From positions 248,001 to 312,000 of the forward strand of contig JARGXX010000008.1 in NCBI GenBank assembly GCA_030374765.1: a stretch of DNA of 64,000 nt, given 5' to 3'. Below are positions 47,281 to 57,058 of this stretch, piece by piece (position 1 is the first letter of the stretch; each line of letters begins with the position of its first letter). The position numbers and the translations under genes are program-made. The notes beneath the pieces were generated by a model. The model did not search any database and was not told the origin of the DNA. It saw only the letters and a list, made by a program, of their open reading frames with translations. Origin of the DNA: Agarophyton chilense. Its lineage: Eukaryota > Rhodophyta > Florideophyceae > Gracilariales > Gracilariaceae.

Positions 47281-48554
47281 TGGATCAAAAATTGATGTCG
47301 ATGCTTTGGTTGGGTCGATAAAAGTGATATTTTATCTGCATTTGCAGCATTAAGATACGAGGAACTTCATTTTCTTTAAGTACGAAGAACCCAAAATGCT
47401 ACAACCAAGAGAATTCCGCTTTTCATTGAAGTTCCATACGTTTAAGAATTGATGGAAATCACAGATCTCTTCATAATGATTGAAGTAAAAAAAAGAAGTT
47501 TGAAGCCAAGGAATGGTTTTTAATATGAATACTTGTTTGCTGGTCTTGTGCGTGGTCAACACTTGAAATATCTACGAAAAAGCATACGGTACCAATATGA
47601 CTCTTACAACGCATAAATGTTATTGAATTTTTGCAGATGGGCTAATAGAAAACAACTGGGACGCTATTTGAACTATGGAAAGAACCTATAAAGAAGCATA
47701 TCAAATAGCGTCTCAGAAAAGGGCTAGTACCGGAATTTTTTTGATAGAGACAATCTCTAAGCGTATGGAAGTGGCTGGTTCCGTTACATCTTTAACACAC
47801 CAAAAAAATGCGAAGTATGCAAAACCACATACAAATAAATTTTCTTTGTTTAAAATTCAAAATCAAGAACGATAGGGATGTTTATATATGTGACGATGGC
47901 AATCGTCTTGATTGTTTTCTGGATCATATGCGTGAAATTCATCACTTTAAGTACAAAACATAATCGAAAGCACTGATGATAGTATGTCCATATGCGTTTT
48001 TCGGCCTGTTAAAGATATTTTTTAAAAGTTTAAAGCAAAAGTTCAACTTACCTTTAGCCATCTACTAATTCAATCCGCGCTGTTTAACTTTCTATATCTT
48101 TTATGGTCTGTTGCGAAGCTCTCTTTTTAGAAGATGTCACCGTGTTCTATAAGTTGTTGCAGATGACCCCTATGTGTTCTTAGAGAATTCTCATTTTAGA
48201 CTGTCTCGTTTGAATAAGTTACATAGATCTCGAAGACATCGTAGTAATGCTGTCTTTCTGTGTAGATCGTCTTATGAATATCTATCGAAGGAGTTGAAGA
48301 AGTGGTGTCTATCTCATCTCTTTCTTTTTTGTCAAGGCTACACTTTATATTCGTTGCGCTATGGTGGCGCAACTTTTAATTTGCTTAATAGAATAAATAT
48401 GAAAGATATTATGCTGAAAGGCATATGGAAATCTGAAAATTCTCACAAAGGTTGCTTGAATGCTAGGCGTGCCATGCTCTTGAGAGTTTTGCTACAAAAA
48501 TTTGTCAAAGGTTTGAAAGTATCACAAGCAACTCGATGGAATCAAGCCAACTAA
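47281..48554 (+). pseudogene. Tyrosine recombinase remnant
   Basis: The last 126 codons (48174-48554) hold the C-terminal catalytic part of a tyrosine recombinase: LYSLRYGGATFNLLN (catalytic Arg; the His before it is Tyr), then IMLKGIWKSENS (the His/Trp box), then KGCLN where the family has the nucleophilic Tyr, here Cys. An upstream fragment near 47350 (AALRYEEL) resembles the first catalytic Arg box. This type of recombinase is used by Crypton and DIRS-type elements. Loss of the Tyr and the stops upstream mean it is dead. Confidence 0.6.
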
Positions 48555-48579
48555 TGGAGAAGGTGGAAAACTGTACTAT

Positions 48580-48694
48580 GCTTAACGCAGTCTCGACAGC
48601 CTTGCGTTTTATGGTCTACCTAACGCAGTTATTATTGATAAAGCCAGCGCCCCCTGGGCAGTCAGTGACCTCAAGTGGATATGTCAGTGCCGAA
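48580..48694 (+). repeat. 115-bp direct repeat, copy 1
   Basis: Begins 26 bp after the end of the recombinase frame. About 80% identical by eye to 49019-49133 and shares the blocks GGTCTACCTAACGCAGT and CAGTGCCGAA. Confidence 0.8.
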
Positions 48695-49018
48695 TAGCAC
48701 TACTTAGTATAATTTTCGACGCGAGACGAAACTGGATGGGGATGGCCAGATCCGTCTTTGTCTCGGCCTCTGTTTGTGGCTATTTTGTTTATGAGGTGTC
48801 GGAACAAAACTGTTTGAATGTATCGATAACGTCATAGATTAGGATGTCAAACGGGCGCCACAACCAAGACACCGCCGCTTGTACTAAAGCCGGTGCAAAG
48901 GAGTTTGCGTAGGAACGGATTTGGGCAGATCAGCATCCGTCTTGGTGTCTCTCCTACCTCCCTCTTACACTATGGTTTTTACGTTTTGTATTTGTTTAGT
49001 TTTGGAAGACTGAACAAC

Positions 49019-49133
49019 GCTTAACGCCGTCTTGATGGCCTTGCGTTTCCTGGTCTACCTAACGCAGTATTTATTGATGAAGTCTGCGTCATCTGGGCAT
49101 TCAGTGACTTTGAGTGGAGATCTCAGTGCCGAA
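49019..49133 (+). repeat. 115-bp direct repeat, copy 2
   Basis: Same orientation as copy 1, with 324 bp between them. Possibly terminal repeats of the recombinase-bearing element or of an unrelated small element. Confidence 0.8.
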
Positions 49134-49395
49134 CACTTGTCGAGCTAATCGAACGAGATGTTTTATGCGTTGAACAAAGCACACAGTAGTTGCCACATGT
49201 CTGTGGCTCTTACTACCGTTACATACACCGGATGTATAGCAGTAGAAGTACGCAAGGCATAACAAGTAAACGGATGTGACATGAATCATTCACATAGTAC
49301 TCAAGTTGCATTAAGAAAAGACGCAATTACAAATTCAAATAGATAACAAACGGGTGTCATTCATATGTCAGCTTCAGCAGATCAAGCTGTCATAT

Positions 49396-52059
49396 TCACA
49401 CCCTCTGCTGATCAACACCTAGCGAGGTTCTGCATTGCTTCAAATACTCTGACGCAACCAGCTGATACGCCTGACCCGCTGTAGAGGCGAACTCCATCGC
49501 TTGTTGGCGCGTGCGTTCCGGAGGCCACACTTTCGCACTCCGTGTTCGCTCTTGCTCCACTTGTGCGCTCGTCAGCACGCGAACATCGGCCCATAGTTTG
49601 GCTTGCTCCACGAAAGGTTTGGGAGCGAGCCTCTGCCTCTGGAGTGGGGCATCCGTCATCCCCACGCTCTCATCCAGCGATATGAATAAGTGCTTGTACT
49701 TTCGACCAGCGGTGACGTTTGTCATAGCATATCCCTCCAGCTTCAAACTTTCACAAACCTTCACACGAACTTCTACTTTGCACTCATTAGAGCCAATAGC
49801 TGATGAGTCCGAAAGCGAAAAGTACAAGATTCTCTTCTTGCTAGATGAAGACCAGAATTTCATGTTCGCACTGTAATCTGCTACAGGTCCTTGAAAACGA
49901 AGCGCTTCGCACTTCGTAGCGAGAGACTTCGATCCAATCGACACTTCCATCTCCGCTACACTTGCATGTCGGCAGTGAGGAATATGACCTTGCAGTTTCG
50001 AGGCGTGAAACTCAATGCCCCACACTGACACAGCGAGTACATGGTCGTCATGGAACGGCTCGTTTGTACTCAAGGCCACCGTGGGAGGCGGTACGCTGAA
50101 AACTCTGAAGCCAAGATCCAAAAATCCACGCAGCTCCTGAACGTGCGAAATGATAAAAGCATCGTACAACTTGGCCATGATGCTACGAAAGCTTCCTGGG
50201 TTGCTGTTATCACTTTTCGCAAGCCCACGGTTCGTTCGAGAACCATCTTCATATCTCTCAAAAAATGCAGCTCCAATGTTGGAAACAGCGTTTTGAAGCT
50301 CAAACTCTTCAAAGCTGCACTGCCCATCTGAGTTGTTGTTGCCAAATATGTACTCGCCTCCCTTGGTCAACGACAACGAGTTTGTTTCCGAGCTGCCATA
50401 TACAGCCAAGGAAATAGCCATGCAAAACCATTTCTCCAGTAGATTGTGTTGGAGCCTCTGAAGTCGGCATTCGATCTCGACCTGCTGCTGCCACTTCTCG
50501 GCGGGGTCCATTATCTTGCGCAATCCATCATCGAAGCCGCTCGAGAACTTCATGATAGCACCAATGATACTTTTCATAATGATTAAAACGTTCGGGTCGG
50601 CTGCAGCGACTGGAGGCACCTCTGTGGCCACCCTTAGCAGCATGTTTCTTGATCCTGCAACGTAGTCGACGGGAACCCCATCACACAGCTCCGTCGTTTC
50701 AAGAATCACGTCATACAGCATCTCGCGCGAGGAGGGGTTTTCCTTCACAGCCTGTATCCACTCCATTTCACTACCTGATGAAACAGCCGGCTCTACAACT
50801 TCAATAGAACGAACCTTCATTGCACTCTCCAAAAGATTTCCATTCTCCTCAATTATCAATTGCTCCAGCGTAGATGAAGAAGCTTCAAGAGACTCAATCC
50901 CGAATGCGGACCATGTCGGAGAGGAGTGTGAGAGTGCAATGGGATCGACACACGCAACATGCCCGGCTAGGCTATGCTCTGTATGCAACACGAAGGGGTG
51001 CGCACTAGTAAACTGAAATGATTTTTCACCGTTCAAGGCGTAAAGCGATCGGCCAGACACTAAAGGGCGAGCAATGAGCGCGACATTAACAGCAGCGCCC
51101 GCGGACGGACTCCAGATCTTATCTCCTGCTTCCAAATGCTCTATTGGGGAAAGCGTCTTCCGGTCTTCCATCATTACAACGGTCCCAGCCCGAAAGCATG
51201 AAGACGAAGGGTATCGGTATCGCCATGCGGTGTTTGCATATGCTCTAGACAATCCGCAGCAGGATCCTCTACCTTCGCCACCTACTGCTAGATTATGGTT
51301 TACTAAAACCTTTTCACGCGCTTCACCATCAAAGGATGATGTGCCGAAAGGAACAAATCCATAATATGAATAGGTCCGCCAAAACTGCACATCTACGGTC
51401 CATACAACTGGGAGTCCCGCAAGTTTAGCATCCTTGATGAACTGATCAACCTCGTTAGCAGTAGCTCCTAAAGCCATATACTTCATCCAGTGATGGTAGA
51501 GCTCAGACGAAGAGCTGTCCCACGCACCTGTGGCGTGAAGTATAGCATAATCGTTAGCCCTAGATATCACTATATCACGGTATGCGCCACGGGCACGGCG
51601 TAGGTCATGCTTCACGCGATTGTACAGAGCTGAGAACGAATTCCACTCGGTGACAATGGCCTCTGAGTATGGAAGGTACAAATGCGGCTTGAGATCCTGA
51701 AACGCACTTATGGCATCCGCCTGGATTTTGCTCCAGTCCAACATTCCAGAAATATTGCCGCACGAGTACCTCTGAATCGACGAGCAGAGTAGGGCTCGTC
51801 CAAAATTCTCGTACCCGATGGAAATGTTAGGTAGGGTGGGCGTGAACTTATGTCTCCACAATTTGCTGCTGTAAAACAATACATTGACATCATATTCTAT
51901 AAAATAAAGACCTCCGATCGTTAGTTTCATCGTATCTGGAATTTCGCGTACGGCCCTCCAATAGACGCCTTGCTCAACGGCCTGAGTGATAGATTCCACA
52001 TCACGCTCAGAAGGGTGCACGAGGTAAGCCATGGCCAACACATCATCGTAGAACGTCAT
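49396..52059 (-). CDS. Hint-domain (Hedgehog/intein-type) protein, 887 residues
   Basis: Intact, intronless frame from ATG at 52059 to stop at 49396. Residues 1-287 form an unrecognised N-terminal region without a signal peptide. A Hint module starts at Cys288 (SSCFRAGTVVMM), continues EHLEAGDKIWS, has the TxxH motif as TSAHPF (His354) and closes near residues 448-470 with MLYDVILE and VDYVAG. In Hint proteins the Cys attacks its own backbone and His assists, splitting the protein before the Cys. There is no terminal His-Asn, so splicing as in an intein is unlikely; cleavage or ligation as in Hedgehog-type proteins is more plausible. Residues 471-887 have an EF-hand-like loop (NNNSDGQCSFEE, 574-585) and no clear membrane helix. 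It lies between the arms of the A/B inverted repeat and is transcribed away from gene B. Confidence 0.88.
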   Translation of the reverse strand: MTFYDDVLAMAYLVHPSERDVESITQAVEQGVYWRAVREIPDTMKLTIGGLYFIEYDVNVLFYSSKLWRHKFTPTLPNISIGYENFGRALLCSSIQRYSCGNISGMLDWSKIQADAISAFQDLKPHLYLPYSEAIVTEWNSFSALYNRVKHDLRRARGAYRDIVISRANDYAILHATGAWDSSSSELYHHWMKYMALGATANEVDQFIKDAKLAGLPVVWTVDVQFWRTYSYYGFVPFGTSSFDGEAREKVLVNHNLAVGGEGRGSCCGLSRAYANTAWRYRYPSSSCFRAGTVVMMEDRKTLSPIEHLEAGDKIWSPSAGAAVNVALIARPLVSGRSLYALNGEKSFQFTSAHPFVLHTEHSLAGHVACVDPIALSHSSPTWSAFGIESLEASSSTLEQLIIEENGNLLESAMKVRSIEVVEPAVSSGSEMEWIQAVKENPSSREMLYDVILETTELCDGVPVDYVAGSRNMLLRVATEVPPVAAADPNVLIIMKSIIGAIMKFSSGFDDGLRKIMDPAEKWQQQVEIECRLQRLQHNLLEKWFCMAISLAVYGSSETNSLSLTKGGEYIFGNNNSDGQCSFEEFELQNAVSNIGAAFFERYEDGSRTNRGLAKSDNSNPGSFRSIMAKLYDAFIISHVQELRGFLDLGFRVFSVPPPTVALSTNEPFHDDHVLAVSVWGIEFHASKLQGHIPHCRHASVAEMEVSIGSKSLATKCEALRFQGPVADYSANMKFWSSSSKKRILYFSLSDSSAIGSNECKVEVRVKVCESLKLEGYAMTNVTAGRKYKHLFISLDESVGMTDAPLQRQRLAPKPFVEQAKLWADVRVLTSAQVEQERTRSAKVWPPERTRQQAMEFASTAGQAYQLVASEYLKQCRTSLGVDQQRV

Positions 52060-52182
52060 AATAAGTGCGAATCTCGGACAAAATGGCAGGTACGAAGAAG
52101 ACGACCAAGCGGCGAACGCACTACCGTTGTGTGCTGCTCGTCTCGGGCCAGAAGCGGGAGGTTGGAGTCGTCGCAGGTGTGG

Positions 52183-52275
52183 GTTTGAATCTCTCTTAGG
52201 GATACTCGAGAAATAACCTTTTAAAGAGTGTTTGAATCTCTCTTAGGGACACGCGAGAAATAACCCTTTAAAGAC
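52183..52275 (-). promoter_or_regulatory. Two tandem 47-bp units upstream of the Hint gene
   Basis: The unit (GTTTGAATCTCTCTTAGGGA start, ending in a TTTAAAG box) occurs twice in a row with about four differences, 124-216 bp upstream of the ATG. On the minus strand each copy offers a TTTAAA(A) TATA-like box, so the pair may be a duplicated core promoter. Confidence 0.6.
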
Positions 52276-52276
52276 A

Positions 52277-52891
52277 TGGGTTTTGTTTTAGATTTATTGC
52301 AGGAGGTGCTTTTAGGTACGTTTTGTTAAAGCTGCACCAACAGCGCACGTGCCAAATTTGATACTAGGTGAAGTAAGTGTGGTACTCTACATGCTTTTAC
52401 GTGTGCCTTCCAGCGGGTCTTGTGGAAGTTCGCTATTCATCAGCGTTCCACATGCTATATCACACAGATGCAACGTAGCTCTAGGGTATATCCAACCTAA
52501 GGCTTGAAGCAGCTCTACCTAGTATTCGTGAAGTCCTAGATCAGGGTTTTACGGATTGCAAGCTACGTAAGCCTTGCAACCGGCCCTAACGGCTACTAAG
52601 CTAGACTAGAGATTAGACTACAAATAGAGATCTTGACTCGACTTGCCCCCATCTCGGACGGCAAGCGCGACCCGGACGAGCGACAAAAACCAAAGAGGCG
52701 CCCTTCTCAAAGAATCAATGCTTTTGCCCGTATTTGCATTACACCTTTCACACATCATTACAACAGATATCTACAAATGAAAACATGAAGATGCTTCCTG
52801 CACTCTTCAAAGCACTATTGTGCAAGACACGTTTGCGACCTGCATTCTGAACCCTTCTTCCGCGCTCCACCCCGATACTCACGTTGTGCCA
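52277..52891. other. Spacer, no gene seen
   Basis: Between the Hint gene promoter and the right arm of the inverted repeat. I see no gene or repeat. Confidence 0.5.
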
Positions 52892-53431
52892 GTTCTATCG
52901 TCCCCACTTCCACCGCGTTCCACCAGCGCATAGTACAACTCTCCACCGACAGCCCCTCCGCTTTACGTGCGACTGCCGACGGTATCCGTGCCGAACTCAA
53001 TGTCGGAGCTCGTGACGGATGTGACGCGCTGTAAGGCGCAGAAGGTGAGACTTTGCGCTCGCAAGATCGGCTTCACCATTGAACGACGGCACTTGTCGGA
53101 CACGTGGCGGCTCCTCGTCATCGCTCTGCAAACCGAGCCACTTGGTGTTCCAATGTCAACAAGGTTGGCCTTGTTCAGGGTTAATACATTTTACCGCAGC
53201 ATTACCTGTTAACCATAGTCGTTCTCTTGGCCGACGCGTTGCGAACACAGGATGTTCTTCCCCGTCAGTTGCATCCAACCTCAGCAGCAAGCAAGCATCG
53301 CGGTATGATACAACTTCCCAATAAGAATCGTGATTCCCTACAACTTGCATCCACTCACAGGTGCGTTGCTTGAAATCGCATGCAGACTCTCGGGACGAGC
53401 TGTTATTGTATGTGGGGGGCGTTCAGCCTCA

Positions 53432-53475
53432 AGTGAAGTTCAAGTGAAGTTCAAGTGAAGTTCAAGTGAAGTTCA
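53432..53475. repeat. 11-bp unit repeated four times, right arm
   Basis: AGTGAAGTTCA repeated four times, the mirror of the left-arm array, about 570 bp upstream of the ATG of gene B. Confidence 0.9.
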
Positions 53476-53906
53476 GGATCTGACTATTAGTATACATGGA
53501 ATACCCGTGTACCATGTTTGCTTTATTCTCGAACGGTGGTAGTACGCGATTGGACCGGAGATCGAGATCACCCGCTGCAAAGAATCATGTATAACAGTTC
53601 GTTGCGTGCCTTCATATTTTGCACTCGATATGTTACACAACCCTTACCGCACAAACTTGTCGACTATGAAACACAGCCCTCTTCGCCGCCTCCGCCAACT
53701 TTTTGCCATTGTCTCGTGGCAGGCAATGTGTGTAGGTCAAGCTGCCCGTGGTGTGGCACATGCCCACCCTTCTTGCGATTGCCACCCTTGCCAACGTCAG
53801 TAATTCTCCATCTGCTTGACGTGCTTCAAATCCAACGCGCCAATATACGTATTTACCTTATCCCTTTCGCACATGCTGCTTTCCTTCAACCTCTAGTGCA
53901 GAACGA

Positions 53907-53913
53907 TATAAAA
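53907..53913 (+). promoter_or_regulatory. TATA box of gene B
   Basis: TATAAAA, 130 bp before the ATG, at the same place as in gene A. Confidence 0.6.
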
Positions 53914-54042
53914 CGCACAGCACGAGAGCTGCGCGAGGCTCAACGACCGAGTCCGCTCACATCGCTCAGCTTCATCTGAGTACGAATCGACTTGTTTCCA
54001 GTTTCGAAACATTGTTTGTAATACAGCTATCTTCCTCCCCAA

Positions 54043-56439
54043 ATGGTCATTGCAAGTCTTTCGGACCTTGTGGGACGCCACATCGCCCACATGGAAGTTC
54101 TCGACGGCACGTGGAAGGCACACACGGACAACGTCGCCGCACGTTGCCTCGGAGCGCCCATATCTGCGGCCGTTGGATTGTCCGTGGCCAAAGCAGGTGT
54201 GTTTCTCGACGGTCACGCCCTTTTCAACGTCAAGTGGGATGAATTAACGCACAGCATTACCTTTGGCCACAACGAGTATGATAATCCCATTGGACGAATC
54301 TACTTCGACAATTTCGGCATGTCCTTTCTCGGTATCATCTCAGCTTCACCGGGCTCCAAGGCGTATGCCGTTCGGGGTACCACGTCGGGGCGGTACAAGA
54401 CTCAACGCAGGCTGAAAGGGGGCAGTGGTACTTGGGAGGACAGTGTCGATCTTGTTTTAGGCACCACGTTCGTAGACACACTCAAATTCTTCGCCGAACT
54501 GGGTGGGGAAGATGTAACAGACCGAGTTACCACAACAGCAGTCTCTGGACTTTCCACAACCTACGACATGGCGACAGTAGACGGCATGTCTTTTGACCCC
54601 ACATCATTCACCATAACCACAGATCCAAGTATCACTGGAGAGGGACATGTTTACAGCAAGTTTAATGGTGTGTTCAGGAATGAGAAAGAACGAAAAGAGT
54701 GGGAGTGGAAAGGACACAGTGACGACTTCCGCGGTCGTTCGCAAATGCATGATGCACACCAAGCGATTTTGCGGCAAGCTGCCTCCGCTATTGGAGTGCC
54801 AAAACCTCTTGCTTCAAAAACATTATCCATCGCAGAGCTGCACAATCTCAGTTCTATGATAAAAAATTCTGAAGATCCAGATGTAGAGCTGTACACTGAC
54901 AGAGCGCAAAAGAGAGGAGGGCAGTACTTTCAAGATCTTTTGAACGCTTCATTGGAAGAAAATTGGGCGGGTGACATTTTAGGAGCTCCCCCCGTTTTGA
55001 ATCCGGAATTGAAAGCGTTGCGTGAACGAAACAGTGCCTGGTTACAGAAAGAAGCAGTTCCGAACATGGGATATACCCTCAAAAATTGTGTGTCAGACCC
55101 TGAATACGAAGAACACATCAACAAAATCGATACAACGAAGATCGAGGAAAACTACAAAATGTTTTACGAATCATCTGAATACTTAGACTGCTCGTTTGCT
55201 TCGTACGTGGAAGCCTATCAAAGGGAAGTTGTGGAAATCACTCCCTACCTCAAAGACGTTGAAGGTTGTTGGGGAGAAAAGTACGCAACCTTTCTGCAGG
55301 ATGAAGCCTATTTGAACATTTGGCGCATTCGTATTGGAAGTGAATCATATGACGGCGCGAAGAAAGAAGTTTACGAATCGTACGTGAAGGTACTCCTTCT
55401 GTGCCCAGAACATTCCGAAGTTCCAGATAAAATATTAGGGGTTTTGGTGGCTGAAGTGCTAGACGTGCAAATCAAAAAGTCGCATTGGAACAACTCAAAC
55501 AACTCCTTTGTTGCAGCCAGCACAAAAAATATGGTTGAAAGCAACATCGATTTTCCTGATTTCACCGAAATCATTGAAGAATATATGATAATTGCGACGG
55601 AAATGTACCAAGGCCTCGGAGGTTATGAGCGAATGAGCGAAGTTTTTGAAAAAATTATCATCAATGCCAACTACACTGAGGAGAGACTCGGATTGTGGAA
55701 TCCGAAAGGGTTAACGGAGGCCGCCAAAGCAGTTGGTAAAGAGCTGCCTTCAAGCGAAAGTGGATTTTTAAGAACCGTAGACAAGTGGGGAACAAAATCA
55801 GGGGAAACTCTCAAGGTCTTGGCTTTCGGGAGTATTGGTGGTTTTTTTCTTACTCACGTGATTGACGACGGTACTACGAACCTCATGTCTGCCATAAATC
55901 TTCCTTTGCTTGGGGCGGTACAGTTGCTGTATGGTGAAAGCGACAAATCATTCTTGATCGCGAAACGTCTTGGAGCATGGATGACGACCAACGTTAAGGT
56001 AGAAAATGGCCAACTGGAAAAAATTACCTCCGACTTCAGCGCCTTTTATGGGGATGATGGAGTTATCCAATCTTCAGAAGTGTACCAAACGTTGAGAGGC
56101 TCTGCAGACCGTTTTTCGAAAGTATTCGCTTCCGCTTTTCACACATTTGGTATGGTCGTGAGTGGAAATTCGCTTCGAACGGAAGTGCAGCAGAGAAAAG
56201 TCGTACCCCTTCCGTATATTCTGAAATGCATCAAACTCTTTCACAAGGCTTTTAAAGTTGGAATGCCCGGAGTGACAAGGACTTTGGGATGGATTGGCCC
56301 TTTGTCCAAAGCATTACTTGTGGTAGATCTAGTGCAAATGTTCATCTCATGGATACTAAGATTGCTAAAGCCACGACCAGATCCGATAAGAACTTTCATC
56401 GATGGGCCGCTGAAAAGAGACGGCTACACACTAGAATAG
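54043..56439 (+). CDS. Gene B: unknown 798-residue protein, paralogue of gene A
   Basis: Intact, intronless frame from ATG 54043 to TAG 56437. The architecture is the same as in gene A: beta-rich N-terminal ~235 residues, long helical middle, an EF-hand-like FYGDDGVIQSSE (with Asp, Gly, Ile and final Glu in place), a hydrophobic helix near 757-774 and a tail PRPDPIRTFIDGPL. The frame is kept across a C-terminal part that differs from A at about a third of residues with almost no gaps, which argues that both copies have been under purifying selection. The last ~40 residues before the anchor differ most. Function unknown. Promoter and first exon-like part are nearly identical to A, so expression may be similar. 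Confidence 0.9.
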   Translation: MVIASLSDLVGRHIAHMEVLDGTWKAHTDNVAARCLGAPISAAVGLSVAKAGVFLDGHALFNVKWDELTHSITFGHNEYDNPIGRIYFDNFGMSFLGIISASPGSKAYAVRGTTSGRYKTQRRLKGGSGTWEDSVDLVLGTTFVDTLKFFAELGGEDVTDRVTTTAVSGLSTTYDMATVDGMSFDPTSFTITTDPSITGEGHVYSKFNGVFRNEKERKEWEWKGHSDDFRGRSQMHDAHQAILRQAASAIGVPKPLASKTLSIAELHNLSSMIKNSEDPDVELYTDRAQKRGGQYFQDLLNASLEENWAGDILGAPPVLNPELKALRERNSAWLQKEAVPNMGYTLKNCVSDPEYEEHINKIDTTKIEENYKMFYESSEYLDCSFASYVEAYQREVVEITPYLKDVEGCWGEKYATFLQDEAYLNIWRIRIGSESYDGAKKEVYESYVKVLLLCPEHSEVPDKILGVLVAEVLDVQIKKSHWNNSNNSFVAASTKNMVESNIDFPDFTEIIEEYMIIATEMYQGLGGYERMSEVFEKIIINANYTEERLGLWNPKGLTEAAKAVGKELPSSESGFLRTVDKWGTKSGETLKVLAFGSIGGFFLTHVIDDGTTNLMSAINLPLLGAVQLLYGESDKSFLIAKRLGAWMTTNVKVENGQLEKITSDFSAFYGDDGVIQSSEVYQTLRGSADRFSKVFASAFHTFGMVVSGNSLRTEVQQRKVVPLPYILKCIKLFHKAFKVGMPGVTRTLGWIGPLSKALLVVDLVQMFISWILRLLKPRPDPIRTFIDGPLKRDGYTLE

Positions 56440-56692
56440 GCAACCATCAAAAGCACCTAACTGCCGAAGAGAAATGATATATTGCTTTTGGAACTTATCC
56501 CTTATTGCCCTTCATCTTTGACATTGAAGACAGAACGACAATGTACAATATACTACGCCACCTTGGTGGGCTTTGTAAACCCAAGAAAGGTTCTAGCATT
56601 TCCATTGAGAACTGCTGGTGCATGTGGTACCGTAGCAGCCTCCATGACCGTGTAAAGGCGGAGCTCAAAGAGCAACGATATGGAATTGGGTA
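56440..56692. other. Short spacer before Copia element V
   Basis: No gene or repeat seen. Confidence 0.5.
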
Positions 56693-56697
56693 ATTTG

Positions 56698-56944
56698 TCT
56701 GTCATAGATGCTGAAGTTAGTGCGTCGAAGCTCCCGACCATTTACTGTCGCAGTGTGCCTCTACTAGAATCTTAAGTACTCCAAATTGAGCGCGGTGTAG
56801 AAGCCAAAAGTCCGTATCGGACAACGTAAGCCAAACGTATATCTTGGACCTTCGGGACCAAACTTACGTATCGGGTAACCGTGGCCAAACGTCCATATCC
56901 GACAACATCGGGCACCAATGGTCAAATTTCCATATCGGACAACA
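56698..56944 (-). repeat. 3' LTR of Copia element V
   Basis: Matches 61130-61376. It contains several copies of a TATCGGACAAC-type motif. Confidence 0.9.
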
Positions 56945-57058
56945 CTCCCCTGCTTCCTACAACGAGATTAATTGTTTAACACACTCTAAAGTTTTCTTCT
57001 ACTCTTGTATCATTCGCATTTGCAAGAACTTTCCAACTTGATTGTAAACATCTGCCTT

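Larger units (their letters stand above)
52892..56439. repeat. Right arm of large inverted repeat
   Basis: Reverse-orientation partner of 42257-45798, separated from it by 7.1 kb. It includes the promoter region and gene B. Confidence 0.93.

Noticed and set aside
46681..49133. A full DIRS-type element
   Set aside because: No reverse transcriptase or matching upstream repeat could be found, so I report only recombinase and repeats.
49396..52059. The Hint domain as a splicing intein
   Set aside because: No C-terminal His-Asn followed by Cys/Ser/Thr at the end of the module and no homing endonuclease. The flanks do not join into a known protein.
42257..56439. The inverted repeat as a transposon with long terminal inverted repeats
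   Set aside because: The outer ends are the diverged stop-codon ends of the genes, with no short conserved termini and no target duplication. The conserved part is the inner half, opposite to what a transposon would show.
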